A stretch of DNA of 64,000 nt from Antennarius striatus (GCF_040054535.1 NC_090781.1:7919482-7983481), one strand, 5' to 3'. Counted from the stretch's first letter, positions 37,873 through 50,849 are shown. Translations and numbers: made by a program. The notes: generated from the sequence alone by a model not told the origin.

Positions 37873-38514
37873 TTTGGATGTTGTGCTTACAAGAAATAGA
37901 GACTGAGCAGGATCCTTTTATTTCCAGTGAGGGAGGAAGTGAAACTATTTTTTTTTTCTGGACCTGAACGCATCACACAGGATATCCCCTTTCCCTGAAA
38001 TAAGACTCATCACATCTGACAAAACGTAGTAATTCATATTCCAGTACAAACAGTTTAGTGTAGAAATTATTGTTTTATTTTTTTTACAAAAAAGAAGTGA
38101 ACAAGAATGAGTGAATTACAACAGTCGATGTCTCATGATGTTAGTCACTTCCATCTTATTTAATTCATTAGATAAAAGTGAAGAGAAAGTAATGAATACA
38201 TGTACATTCGACGTGATTATTCCTCCTATACATCTGGTTGTGAGACGCTTTTTAAATGTAGGTAATAGAAGTGAAATCTACAGTTTTTGTTCTGTCAGTA
38301 TAAATTCTTAACCTTAGTAGGAAACAATCAGGACAAGTCAGACTGGAATAAGTTTCCAAACAGAGTGAAGATTTTCAGCTGATTCGACTAATTTACTGTA
38401 GAATGACTATTGAAGCTTTAGAAATTATGAAAGTGGATAAAAGGGATCTACGCTTTAATGTGAATGTATTGTTTTAAGATTTGTATGTACAGTATGACTA
38501 TACATATGTACTGT

Positions 38515-38551
<37 letters not shown>

Positions 38552-40888
38552 CTATACACAGTACATATGATGCTGCTGTTGTTTGAAGTTAGCTTTTGAA
38601 ACTATTTTGAATTACTGCTTTCTATAACTGCTTTTCATGCTTCTGTAGTCAGTAAAGTGTGTATGTTGTTTACATCACATATGTATATTTTTATGTCCAT
38701 CATGTTCATTTTACCCTTTTCATAGAGAAGTGTAGACATACTTCAGTTCTCTTTCCATTTCTTGCTTGCGAAACAATAATTCACGTGAGCCACAAACGGA
38801 ACATGAGGACACAAGCATTTTCAGTTTTTATTAATCATCACACATCCATAGATGTCAAAAAAACCAACACTGCCCCAATAAGTTACATTTAAATAAAAGA
38901 CAGTATTGACTTTCCCCTAAAGTGATAAAATAAAACTGCACGGTTACAAAGATGATGTTTTAAATTTCTTTAAAATACCTGATAAATGGCTTCTGCATAT
39001 AGTGCAATATGAAATTATTCAAGCTGTTGAGGTTTAATTTAAAATCTTCTTCCAAACTGAGAATGGACAGTGACTGCACGTCGACTTCTGTTGCAAATAA
39101 AAATGAAATCAAGATCAAATTTAGCAACACAAGCAAATCTCAAGTTTATGATTGAATGAAACAAACTTCCAGCGTTCCAGACATTACTCCCACTACATGA
39201 ACGCCAAATATTAGGCAGTTTAAATACATCTCTGTGGTAACAGTCTGCAAAACTTCATTGGTTATCAAATAATTTCAACTGAATATAACCAATAATTTCT
39301 TCATTAAATGTACTTCTAAATCAAGATTTAAAATCAGATAGAAAGTGCTTTTCAAATAAATTAGAATGATTCTGTAGTCATCTGCACGAGTAAAACCACC
39401 AGAGCTGATCTTCGTTTCTTTTGTTTGTGTGGAAACCTCTCCCTCGTCTTCATCAAAACTTAATCCAACAACTCTGACAAGGAAAATATCTAAAAACTTT
39501 AACACCCCCCCCCAACACGGGCTTATGTCACGCTCTTGAACAATAAAAAATGACTTCATTTAAATTTGTCAGTTCAATCATTAAAATTCATGTAACATGT
39601 CTTCAACAGATGTTCTTTACTACTGTAAATATTACAGGATTAATATCTCCTATTGCATCCAAAAAGAATTGATACCTGCCACTCTATAGAAAAATAAAAT
39701 TCTGTACATCCGTGTTGTGACTGGAGTGAAACATCTGGCATGAAACAAACCAACAGTATCCTGACACACAACTGGAGGACTTCTGGTTCATTGACATTAA
39801 CAGAACACATCCATGCACTACACACACATACACACACACATTTACGCTCCTGTCTGCATGCAACACCAGCACACACGTACGCACACACAAACACACACTC
39901 TCAATATATTTAGGACAGTGATATATAAACACAGTAAATGCGGCAAAAATTATGAGCATAAGCTGGAAGGTTAATCTAGTTTGTGGAAGTTTCAAATTCT
40001 TCTGATTTCACAATTTCCTCCAGCAGAAAATGATTCTACTGAACTCTACTGTTTGTCGGGATTTTAAAGCTCAACTCATACCTGGAGATGTTATAACATT
40101 GTGGAAAAACCTTTTCTGAAATGATACTAATACTGACAGAAGAGCTGTGAAGAATCACGTCCAATCATCTGACATAAAGTAGAAGTAATGAAGCGCTGGA
40201 GACGCTCTTCACAAGAATGTGGAGTTGACTCAGTCAGCATTAAAAACAGCTAGATGAGGTGATCTGAACATTTTGTCAAATGATCCTTTGTGCCACTAAG
40301 AAATTCGAAATTCTGCCAACTATAAGAAAATGAGTAACTTCTAAGATCATTATTTGGTGAGTTAAAGCAGAAAATGATAAAGCAGTGGTAACAATATCCA
40401 AATATTTGAAGATCTAAAAACAAAACAAAAAACAAACAAAAAAACCCCTGCAAATACTTTTATACTCAGGATTCCACATTAATGAATTAAGCAAGTTCCA
40501 AAAAACTAATTTGCGAGCTTTAGATTTGGAGCCAGATCAGCTGTTTCCTGCCTTTACTCTAAGTTACGGCATTGAAACAGTAATGTATATTTATGGTGCA
40601 GGAATAAGAGTCATTCAAACAAACTTCTTATCTACGTCTCTGCAAGAAATCAAAGTATTTGCTTCACAAAATAACATTTTTTTTCCTTTAATTCAAAAAT
40701 TTCAGTGATTGTTCAGTGCCCATTCAGGGAATGGAGGAAAATGGATGTGACAGACATGGTTGAAACTGAAATCATCCGTACTGGATGGCTGCTGTATGTG
40801 AATACAACAGGTGAGTTTACCAGCTGGGACAAGAGGGAAGGTGGAGTAAAGCCTACAGAGGAGTGTTATTGGAGCAGATCTCTTCTCA
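37873..40888. other. Intergenic and probable RABGEF1 3' UTR
   Basis: AT-rich, with a short TA run (38521-38552). The right part probably includes the 3' UTR of the minus-strand RABGEF1 gene (stop at 40889). No other gene, RNA or bounded transposon was recognised. Confidence 0.4.
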
Positions 40889-43800
40889 TCAACCAGCAAA
40901 CACTTGTGGTTGCAGCGGCGGGGGCAGCAGCTCGCTCTCCACGTTATCGGCGTCGATCGCTGACGATGCCGCGGACGTCGTCCCGCCGGCTGGGACTGCG
41001 TCAGCGGTGTTTTCTTTCTCTGGGGGAAAGCTCTCCAGAACGCTCTGCACCTTCTGCTCCACTTCATCGGTCCAGTCAATGAGGTCGCTCTCCAGCTGGC
41101 GAGCTTTCTCCATGACCCGCTCCTGCCTTTCACCGAGGCCCGTGAGCAGGTCGAGTCGTTTGTGGACCTGATTGAGAGCCGTGCCGCCCGGGGAGCAGGA
41201 GGACGGTCCAGGGGCCTGTGGCCAATGGGGCGACGCCTGGCCCGACATGTAGAGGTCAAACTCCTCCGAGCTCAGGTTCAGAGACTGGCCGTCCAGCTTC
41301 TCAATGAAAGCTACTGCACAGCACTGGGGAAAGACATTGAAAATATATCTCATCTTAATCTCTATGAATGTATATCAAGTGTTCCAGATTTATATACTAA
41401 TCTGGATCTGCTTGTAGGGGGTAATCTTTAAAGGGAGTGAGAGAGACAGACACACATAAGACTGTTATAAGACTCATCGAAGTGACATTCTTTTCTAAGA
41501 CAGGACACAAACGGAAGTCACTTTTTAAAATTTTTTTTATGAAACAGGGCTCGAAATTGCAACCATTGTGGTCGTATAATTTTTTATCAGTGCGACTATT
41601 AAATATATTTGGGAGCACTGGTGCGACTAGGGTGATGGTTCTGTCCGGACCCGTGACCACTCCATGATAAATTCACGAGAGTAGATTTTCTTGGCGCATT
41701 TTTACTTGCAGTTCGCGGCTACAGACGGCGGGCACTGCTCCTCCAGTTAATACGGTAGTAGCTCCACTCAGTTCAGCCAATCAGATCCTTTGTCTACCCT
41801 GAGCTGTCAGCGTACCAGGAAGTGAGACAGCTCGCTACCGCTGTGAGTTTACTGCTACAGCGGAGCACAGAAGAAGGGAGACAGCCTAGCTCCAAACAAA
41901 GGGAGGTTAACAAGGAAAACCGCTGGTTAACAGTAAGTGGACGAAATTTATGTTCATTCCTCCGTCAGGCAGTTCAAAACCATTTTACCTCATATGGTCT
42001 GAACACGTAGCATGAATTAAAAGTGGTAACATGAAGCTCCACTATGAAACAAAGCCCAGATCTTTTGCGCAGAAGTATCCCCTGAAGTCCGAGCTGAGGG
42101 CAAAATGACCAAGAAACATGCAAAAGAATGTTCACTAAAGGCATGGTGGAGTTTAGGGCAACATTAACATCTTTTAGTGATTTTTTAAAATACAAAACAA
42201 TCCAATAATAACCAAAATGGTTCAGTCCAGGTACCGGGCTGGCCTGACAGCGCACCACAATGCGCTATTTAAGCCACATCCAGGTACTGTCTCGGTTTGG
42301 CCCCTGACCCGGAGGCGGACCAACGCAGCATCCTCAGGTGAGCGTCTCTCATTTGTTTTGTGTGGATGTGGGGAAAATGCGTAGGTGCCGAGTGTGCACC
42401 CTGGAACGCACTACCGCGAGTTTGTTTGATGCAGACACGTGAGTGTGGACTTGCTGGAGAATGTGCGTGAAACAGTCTGAGCAGAACCGCGGTCCTGCCA
42501 GGAAACAATGAGAGCGCAGCTGCAGCTGCTCTCCTGGGCGAGGGAGAGAGGTGCGTGGAACGGAGATGGACGGAGCGTCTCTATCGCTCCGTCACTGCCT
42601 TGCTTTTGGGTAGGTGCTCCTAAAGTCTTTTCTGGTGCTACTAACTTCTAAATTTGAGAGCACCAGCGCTACCAAGAAAAAAAGTGAATTTCGAGCCCTG
42701 TGAAACATCTTTTTCTCCTGGAAAATTAAGAAATACATTAAGATACGTTACACAAAATCACATACTGATATAATTCTACCTTCTTAATATTGTAACGTTT
42801 AGTTTTCCCCTTAAATGTTTTTTGAGAGGATTGATTCCATGTAATTTTAGATGAGGGCATTTCTGGTACTGCTGAACTGTATTCAAACATTTTTTGAATA
42901 ATTTAATTTAATATTTACTGTAATTTAATTTAAATTGAATAATTTAACTTGAATAATTTAATTTAATATTTTAATAACTTAGCCTAATGATTGTCATTAT
43001 AAGAAAATGAAATTAATCAGCAACACAACGTCTTTTTTGATTTGTAAATTTGCCACTCTGGGTACACTCACAACAACAAACCGCACTCGTCTCGGATCGA
43101 GGACCCTCTCACCAGATTTGTGAAGTAGTATCCATCCTCTCCGGTCATGAGCCGGCTGGGGTTGCAGAAGCGAGTGATGTACTGGATGTTGGACTGCAGT
43201 CTGGGAGGATTTGCCTTCAGTACGATGTAGATGAGTGTAGGGAGGAAGTCGTCTGCAGACGCAGCCTCTTTCTTGCTGACTTTGATGGCGTTGAAGATGT
43301 GTTTGCTACAGCGGGTGATGCACGCTAACTTGTCCTTGGGCACCCGCTTTGAATCCATTTCAATCACATCTGTAATAATAAAGAGATTTGAGACGACAAA
43401 ACTCTTAGTATTAAATATCGTTGCTGGATATCTGACACCTGTCTGAAGAGGGTCTGAAGAACAACCCTGACCTGTGATAGCTTTGACTACACTGTCAGAC
43501 ACTTCAGGAATCTCCTCGTCCACGGGCACACACAGCATCTCGATTGTGACCCAGTGCAAGGCTCTAAAAAAGAAAGAACATCTGGAATTTCACCATTTTT
43601 AACTGCACATATGCTTTGCCGAGGATAAGTAATGTTTGCTCACCTGATTCTCTTCTGAATGGCTAAGTCTTTCTTCTCATCGTCTGTGGTCTCAGGACAG
43701 AACACTTCCTTATACAGACGGGTCATCATATACTTCTCTACTTCATCCATTACACTCTCCACTTGGTCTGATGAGCCTTGGAACAGAAGCACAGGGAGCA

Positions 43801-46653
43801 AACATGTAAAGACACACTACACTCTGTGTACGAATTGTAATGTTCACTATGAGCGTCTGATCTACCTTTGAATTGAGCCTGGAGCCGCTCAGACTGGTTC
43901 TGATAGAAGTCCTGCACACACTCCGACAGCTCATCAGCACCCATGTCCTGAAAAAAACCACATCAGTCTCAGCATAACTGACAGACTGATATATTTTGAC
44001 TAATTCCCGACTTTTTTAAAAATTTGTTAATGTAATTGAATGGTAATTTAAAAAGGAAAATAGTTAACTGCTAACTGAATTGCTGCAAACCTTCATTAAA
44101 GGGGATAAAAAAATCTTATTTTCACTTAAGGCAGAAAGTTGTTTGTTCTTAAAATGTTTTTGGAACACTGAGTTAATGTCAGCATTATGGATTGTAATGT
44201 CGGAAACAGAAGTATTTACTAATGAATTAAAACAATTTCAAAAAAGTTGGGGCGTTACTTTCCAAGCAAATAAAACTAGATGGAAATGATGGAAATCCTT
44301 TCTTCAGTCTAAAGGATTTAAAAAATCTTTCACAAAGACAACATACAACCTGTAATGTTGATTTATAAATTTATTTCTAATAAAAATTATCTGAATTTTT
44401 ATTAGAATTTTAAATGTTTGGACCGGTTCACGCTCACCACTGTGTTATATCACCTTCAATATCCATCACCATTATTGAGAGTGACACTAACTGCTGAAGT
44501 CTTCTTGTGTGTGTGTTCTGGATTGTATGTGTGTGAATAATCGTGAAAAAAAAAAAATCCTCATTGTGGGATTAGGAGAGGACTTTATTCTTCATAGAAT
44601 TATGGTACTCTATAAATATATAGCGACAAACTATTTATCTTAATATTTACGGTAATTTAAACGTTTATGAACCCTCCCCATACTGATATTAAACCATCTT
44701 CTGTGTGTATTACCTTTTCCCACACTCTTATTGACTGTTTAAAGTACTTTTGAGTAAATGAGAGTGAAAGACTCACAGAACGTAACACACTTCCGGATGT
44801 CGTATCATGTAACTGCCTACCAAAAATCCATAATGAGGTGAAATCGCACGTGTTGATCTGCAAATGCGCGAGGGATTACTGTATATTTCTGGGCAGAATT
44901 TCAGTGCTGAAGCTCTCACTATCTTTACTGGTGAATGAGTCTGGAGAAGATCCACCTTTATACTCAATCACAACACCATCACCTGCCACCAGGAAACCTT
45001 TTAACCCATTGAACTATTTTATCTGGTGCTTTTGAGCATTGTATTGTTGGCATGAATTTCAGAATATATTTGTTGATATTCAGTATGTATGTACTGTATA
45101 TATATATATATGAACAAAGTTCATTCAGTACAACTTTATTGTTTTACTGGTTTCAGTTGAGATAATGATCAAAAAAGGATGTAAATCTTTGTGTTTTGCA
45201 TTATTTATGTTTTGCAGAGATTCTCAACTTTTTTGGAATTGGGTTCGTAATAATTAATCAGTAAACTTGAAAAAACTTAAAACATAAAAAATATATAGAT
45301 AAACGCTATTGGACACAGAGCACAAACAAAATCTTTAACTTAAACTGAAACTGCAAACAGGTTATCGATTTAAATAGCTAGTCATGCATAAAACTTCTTT
45401 CAGACTCCTTTAAACCACAAACAAAGAAATCTATGATGAATAATCTGCTTTGGCTCACCCGCTTATAGACCATGCTCTCAGTGAAGGCCCGGCACTGCTT
45501 GAAGATCTCTCTGCCAGACTTCAGAGGCTTGAGGAAATCAATGAACTCTCGTGTCGCATGGTCACTGTCCACAGAGGAGTGTCGACCAGCAGAGGAGCTG
45601 GGGCTGGGGCTGGACTGTGCATCATATGGAACAGGATCTTGGAGAACACACTAAAATTAATGCTGTAAATTTACAGCAATTTCTCCAGGAAGGGCTGGAT
45701 CAACTATGACAACAGCAGCTAGCAGTGGCACATGCAGCAGCATGCCAAGATGTTTCATAGAATGAAGGTTGCTACTTTTTGGGGCAGTTGTCTTTGACCT
45801 GCTGCATTCTCTTCTAATTCTCCCAGTTCTCCCTTGGCAAACGCAGTAGTCGTGCTTTGCGCTTCTGTTAATCATCTTTAATCACACATATGGTAGTTTT
45901 AATGTGTTACAAAACTAGGGAAGTGGTTAACAAAGACAAAACTATTACGCAAATATGGTGATGACCTCATTCTGGTTTAGTTTCTTAATATATTTCCAGT
46001 AAAAGAGGCTATCAGAATCAGTTCTGCAAAAATCCAGGCGTAAACGTTCATCAACACAAGCAGATATCATGAAAAAAAACAACATGCGCATCTCAATGTT
46101 TCACAAAATATAAGAAAATAGACTACTGTCTCTTTGAGTTGAATACACACATTTATCTTTACCTTTTTTTGGTGGTGTTTTTGAAGACGGAGTGAAGAAC
46201 TTTGTAACTGTGTGTACTTTGCTGGATTTCTCCTTAGTTTTTCTTTCCTCAAACTTGCTGAAAGGTGTAATGGTCGACTGTGATTGGACCTTCTGATGTC
46301 TACTTGCATAAGCTTCCTCTTCCTCTCTCTGCAGCCTGAAGAGAAGAGACAATTCGACTGTAATCGGTGTCAAATGGGCACAGGGGCAAGAGCAACCCGA
46401 CCAAAGGAGGTGGTAAGAGAACAGGACAACGTGTGGCTTTTGGGAATACTTGTACACCAGATATCAAGAGACAAACATACTTCTCAGCAAGTGCCCAGTC
46501 GTCTTGAATCTGTTTCTGCTTTTCTCGTTGGTTTTCCTCTCGCCAGCACTTGGAGCACAGACCCTGCCAAGCAGTGTTGCCGTAGAAACCACATCCTTTC
46601 TTGCAGAGAAGTTCTGATTGGTCCACATGGATGCCGCGCCGCTGGCTATTCAT
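40889..46653 (-). CDS. rabgef1: RABGEF1 (Rabex-5), Rab5 guanine nucleotide exchange factor
   Basis: Rabex-5 activates Rab5 on early endosomes with rabaptin-5 and binds ubiquitin. Eight coding exons: 46653-46481, 46335-46163, 45637-45459, 43947-43866, 43776-43644, 43563-43472, 43369-43113, 41323-40889. All are in phase; 507 residues (human about 490). An A20 zinc finger has Cys17, Cys21, Cys33 and Cys36. A ubiquitin-interacting helix lies at about 47-70 ([20 protein letters not shown]). The helical bundle and VPS9 domain run from about 180 to 400, with [39 protein letters not shown] (catalytic Asp about 318) and [13 protein letters not shown]. The rabaptin-binding coiled coil and C-terminal [12 protein letters not shown] follow. 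The acceptor of exon 3 is atypical (CTCCAAG) but is the only one keeping frame. Intron 7 contains a hAT element. Confidence 0.95.
41545..42700. mobile_element. Non-autonomous hAT-like element, 1.16 kb (RABGEF1 intron 7)
   Basis: Ends are exact inverted repeats, CAGGGCTCGAAATT at 41545 and AATTTCGAGCCCTG ending at 42700. Each side is flanked by TGAAA (41540-41544, 42701-42705), which may be what remains of an 8-bp hAT duplication. Subterminal GAGCACTGGTGCGACTA and its diverged complement TGGTGCTACTAACTT-type sequence extend the symmetry. No transposase frame is recognised inside. The interior has CpG-rich stretches around 42230-42600. Confidence 0.8.
44600..44883 (-). mobile_element. Tigger-like MITE copy 1 (RABGEF1 intron 3)
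   Basis: Ends in GCGAGGGATTACTGTA, the complement of TACAGTAATCCCTCG, and shares the interior block CGTTTATGAACCCTCCCCAT with copies at 49.5 and 58.1 kb. The left end is truncated or degenerate. The CAGT-AATCCCTCG end with a TA target is typical of Tc1/mariner-Tigger-derived MITEs, which is the basis for the family name. Confidence 0.7.
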
Positions 46654-47345
46654 CCTTCACCCGAGTTCAACAGACTTCTGAATGAAGACAGGAAACATCT
46701 CAAACCAAAAACAGGTCGAAGAAGAACTTGCAATTCCATCACCAAAAAGGGAACGTAATCGTGCGTGAGGAAGATTTGTTTTATCTCCTCAGTTACCCGT
46801 TATATTTTTTGATCAAGTTTGCCAAACACGCTCTGGGGGTTTTTTTTCCGAGTGGCAAAACACCTATTGGATCGAAATGTGTCGAACTTTGACCTCTCTG
46901 TTGATCAGCACTAACAAACAGTCCGCTGTCGACTCTGTAATGGTTACAAAACAGCAGCTTTTTAACGTAGACTCTACACAATTCACATTGTTGCTCACTC
47001 TCATTCTGAAATATCGTTTTCTATATTACTCTAACATTACATATAGTCAGAGAACCAAAATAAAACGCCAAACATGCATACGACTCCACAGTCATCTACA
47101 GTATTAGTGTTTAAGCTAATTACAGAGCTAACATGTCTAGCTAAGGTAGCTAGCGTAAATTAACGTAACACGCTTGAATACTACGTTAACAACTCCAATT
47201 TGTCAATGGTATTTTTTGTAAAAATCAACACACATTCACATTCGTGGCGTCAAAATACTTCGATATCTTTATCGTTGTGGCTCCAGGATTCCACTGGTGG
47301 ATGTTTACTGTAGCCGAACGGCTAACATTCTAGCACAGCCATTTT
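46654..47345 (-). promoter_or_regulatory. rabgef1: RABGEF1 5' UTR/promoter region
   Basis: Upstream of the RABGEF1 ATG. No further coding exon is seen. The transcription start probably lies towards 47300, where GC content rises and conserved gene density ends, but no TATA or defined start could be read. Confidence 0.35.
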
Positions 47346-47780
47346 GTTTGTTGTTTCTTCTTCTTTGATTTGTTCCCTGTGTTCGCCTGTCGCCCTCTAG
47401 CGGCTCCCGGTGTAATTACCCACAGTACAGTAGTCCGCATACAGTACTTCTGCGAACTAACAAAGGTCAGCGCAGGTTTTTCAAGTTCTCACCTCTGAAA
47501 GCTGATAAAGATAATTTTTTATCATCTAATCAGTGGGAAGCACTAGCTGATGTGTTTTAATTTCAACAAAAATCCACTGTCAGCACCAAATATCAATACT
47601 GACCTAGTTAAATGACACTTTCGACATCCCCAAATAATGTTATGCTTCAGCTGCGAAAACGTTGAAAGCTCTTTATCGTTCTCATTTGCTTAAAATAGTA
47701 ACCTTTAACATACTATAATATTATAGAAGCAGAACGTTACATTCAAGAAGTTGCTGATAACACAGTCGGCTGCATCGGGG
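47346..47780. other. Intergenic, nothing recognised
   Basis: Mixed sequence with no coding potential or bounded repeat seen. Confidence 0.35.
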
Positions 47781-47789
47781 AAAGAAACT

Positions 47790-48275
47790 CTACGGGCCGG
47801 TGCCACCAGAACTGGCTGCAGACGGACACAGTGAAGAACAAGGAGGTGGTATTGGACTACAGACCACTAATACCTGCCTTTGTGTAGGCAGTGCAGGTGA
47901 ACGTCGTGTCATCATACAAGTATTTATAGGTTGGCACACACAGATTGATTTTATAGGAGACTGGCCAAGACGTACTTCGTGAGGAGCAACTCCTGCGGAA
48001 AGCCGCTGCATATGTTCTATCAGGCTGTGGTTTCCAGCATCCTCCTCTAAGCAGTAGTGTACTGTAAGGAAGCATTAGGGGGAGGGACACACAGAGGCTA
48101 AAAGTAAGCTGATCAGGCATGTATGGTCTGTGGTTGGGATGGAACTGGAGTTTATGGTGGCAGTTGCAGACAGAAAAACACTGAGCAAGCTGCTGTCCAT
48201 CATTGGTGATGTTGGCGACACTCTGCATGTCACCATCACTTCATATAGAGAAACTGTTGCATTTAGCATTTTTTA
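47790..48275 (+). mobile_element. Degenerate LINE fragment, C-terminal end (L2-like)
   Basis: A broken plus-strand translation resembles the C-terminus of fish L2/CR1-group LINEs: an RLYFLRRLRSF-like and FYQAVVSSILL-like region (about 47960-48050), followed by KLIRHVWSVVGMELEFMVAV and DRKTLSKLLSIIGDVGDTLH. Stops and frame changes are numerous. The clade is assigned from this phrase pattern only. Confidence 0.55.
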
Positions 48276-48627
48276 GAAAGCAAGGATTATAAACCTCTTA
48301 ATCGTTTTGGCAAAGTTCTAGATCCATAAATGTCAATACAATGAGCAAAGACCTATATTCAAACATTTGTCTAATTATGAAAATAATCAGTGGTTGATTG
48401 AACAAAACGGCTTCAAAAACTCTAAATACCCGTATTTGTATCACCTTTAAGTCATTTGAATGTATGTAAGGTTTGTGCATATTTCCCCCTCGCAATTATA
48501 ATCATTGTACACTCTTTGTATGGAATGTATGGGTTTTTTTGTTTTTGTTTTGAAATAAAGCATTCATAAAAATCATAAAGGAACTCTTTCAGCAGCAGGA
48601 AACTGTCTCAAATTTGACAGTTGAATA

Positions 48628-48713
48628 ATAAATAAATAAATAAATAAATGAATGAATGAATGAATGAATGAATGAATGAATGAATGAATGAATGAATGAA
48701 TGAATGAATGAAT
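48628..48713. repeat. (TAAA)n/(TGAA)n microsatellite
   Basis: About five AATA units run into some 17 ATGA units. The reverse-strand frame of repeated HSFI is an artefact. Confidence 0.97.
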
Positions 48714-48829
48714 CAGTCACTACTGATTTCCAACTTGCTGCAGCCTTTTGTTTATTCATTAAACGCCAAGATTTAGGATTTGAGAGGTAAAAAGACAAGT
48801 CTGTATTTTCAAAAGCCAAGGTTACTCAG

Positions 48830-49040
48830 TCACGTGACTTCCCTTTACTCATCATTGTCATGGATGAACTCCTTTTTTCGCTTCTTTTGGGTTTTGTCTG
48901 AAAACACGTGGTTTTCTCCTTTTCTCGCGATATCTTGAGACAGCCACACCTTCCGTTCTTCCACCTCAACAGGACCCGGGAAGTTTTGTCAGAGTCCCGC
49001 GAAGACCTGGTTTCAAACGGGGTTTCGCAAACTTTGGGAA
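48830..49040 (+). promoter_or_regulatory. 5' flank and UTR of the CARD-only gene
   Basis: Sequence directly upstream of the CARD-only start, with CACGTG E-box-type hexamers (48898 and nearby CACGTGA at 48831) and CpGs. No TATA box was identified. Confidence 0.35.
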
Positions 49041-50834
49041 ATGGCAGGTAAGACTTCACCCCAATAAGAAATAATAAGAGGCGCGTTGGCGACCCGCCGG
49101 CGCGCCTGGTAGTTTTTATCTCCGTGGAGATAATCGGAATGAAAAGTTTGAGCGCAGCAGCGGATCAGCAGTAGAGCGGGTTGTTCCAAGATCGGAGGTT
49201 CGATTCCCCCCCCCCCCCCCCCCTCAAAAAACAAAAAAACACCCGGAGTGTGAGCTGACAGTGGGGAGACTCCGCTCACCTCCGTAGCACTGCCGAGACA
49301 CCCTTGAGCAAGGCGCCGTCCCCCTTACAAGTTGCTCATTTGGCCGCAACAAGCTGCCAGTCAGAGACTGCAACATCCCGCGACACCCCTGAATTCAACA
49401 TTTGACCCTGACCTACACATTTTTGTGCCTCTGATTTCCTGAAAATGTTGCTTTTTGTTTTGTGATTATATCATCAGGTTTCAGAGACGTGTACCTAAAA
49501 AGGTATACAGTGCGCCGTCTCAGTTAATGCGTTCCAGGAACCAAACGCGATTAACGAAATCAGTGATGAGCGACAAACTATTTATGTTAATATTTACAGT
49601 AATTTAAATGTTTATAAACCCTCCCCATACTGACATTACACCGCCTTCTATCTGTTATCTTTCCTCCCACTCTAATACACTGTTTGAAGCGCTTTTGTGT
49701 CTCACGGAAGTCCGAGACTCACAGAACGTAACGTACTTCCAGATGCCGTCAGCCAATAGAATGCCTTCCAACAATCCTCGATGAGTACAAAAGTTGAAAT
49801 TTGATCTTGACCTAGTTTTCTCAAGGTCAAGGTCATCTCATTCTCATCCTATTTGCCGCCCCAGTCATGTGCTTTTTTTTTCATCTATCTGCAACGGTTG
49901 TGAAGATATTTGGTGGACGTATGAATGGACGAACACACAAACACTGACAATTACATTGTTACAGTTCTGTTGGTGTGTTCATGAAAAACATTGAGTCGGT
50001 TTCTAATTGTAAACGATTGACTGTAAACGAAATACCCGGAGGTGAGCTAACAGTGGGAGGTGTCAGCTCATCTCCGGAGCACTGCCGAGGCACCCTTGAG
50101 CAAGGTGCCGTCCCCTTTACAAATTGCTCATTTGAGGCGCACCAAGAAGGAGCTGCCTGCCACTCTACCTCCCCTGCATGCCTACAGGCCCCTTTGTGTG
50201 TGTGTGTGATACAGGGGCCTGTACTCACATACATGTATGCATGCGTTTGTAATCAGTAGCTAGAGTGTGCTTCTTAATTTCCCTTCGGGGATCAAACCAG
50301 TATATAAAATTAAAAAAAAAAATTGTAAAGTCAATTTAATGTTTTGGGACAGAAAACTAGAGTTTATTAAATTAACCTCAAACACCACCGATTAAAATCA
50401 TATTTTAACCTTTAAAAGTCAGTGGTAATGACTCAAATTTTCTTGATCATCAGTCTAATCAGAATCATGAGACAACTGGTTAGGGTTGTAAAATATTCCT
50501 GACTCAGTGTCATCTTCAAGAAAAGAGTGGATGTATGAATTCTTTCTTTTTTTGTCTTCGCTTAATCTCAGACGAGCGGCTCATCAGTGTGAGGCCCAAA
50601 TTTGTGAGCAAGGTGTCCAAACCTCTGATTGGTCAGCTCCTAGATGACCTTCTCCTGGATCGTGTGGTGACCAGAGGGGAGAAAGACTACGTACTGGATA
50701 AGGACAACCTCAGAGAAGAAATGGCACGCCGTCTCATTGACACAGTGACGCCAAAGGGGGACACAGCCAGTCAGAGGATGATCGATCACATTCAGCTTAG
50801 AGACCCAATGTTCTTCTCTGACCTCGGTCTGTAA
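49041..50834 (+). CDS. CARD-only protein, caspase-1 CARD relative (two coding exons)
   Basis: Exon 1 is ATGGCAG (49041-49047) with donor GTAAGA. Exon 2 is 50572-50834, after acceptor CTTAATCTCAG, ending DLGL then TAA. The product is 89 residues: M-A-D-E-R-L-I-S-V-R-P-K and a full death-fold CARD (GQLLDDLLLDRVVTRGEKDY, ARRLIDTVTPKGDTASQ). The exon is nearly identical to the CARD exon of the caspase gene 3 kb downstream, but that exon splices on after LSFG whereas this one stops at the equivalent point. No protease exon lies before the next gene's promoter. Family knowledge: CARD-only relatives of caspase-1 in primates (CARD16, CARD17, CARD18) act as decoys in inflammasome assembly. A similar role is inferred. 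Candidate polyA signals at 51302 and 51748. Confidence 0.75.
49130..49430 (+). mobile_element. tRNA-derived SINE copy in CARD-only intron 1
   Basis: Contains a tRNA-like head (AGTAGAGCGGGTTGTTCC, B box GGTTCGATTCC), a C-run, and the body TGCCGAGACACCCTTGAGCA AGGCGCCGTCCCCC, a phrase repeated in the second copy at 50040. This body is common to a fish SINE family whose name I am not sure of. Confidence 0.65.
49507..49790 (-). mobile_element. Tigger-like MITE copy 2
   Basis: Shares AGCGACAAACTATTTATGTT, TAAACCCTCCCCATACTGAC and CTCACAGAACGTAACGTACT with copies at 44.6 and 58.1 kb. Its ends are less well kept (left ACAGTGCGCCGTCTC; right AATCCTCGATGAG). Confidence 0.65.
50040..50305 (+). mobile_element. 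5'-truncated SINE, second copy
   Basis: Starts inside the body (GTGAGCTAACAGTGGGAGG), repeats CCGAGGCACCCTTGAGCAAG and ends TTAATTTCCCTTCGGGGATC. It lacks the tRNA-like head. It lies in the same intron as the longer copy. Confidence 0.65.
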
Positions 50835-50849
50835 TGTGACCCCCCTGGT

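Noticed and set aside
45450-45668. Plus-strand frames overlapping RABGEF1 exon 3
   Set aside because: Antisense to a clearly conserved coding exon.
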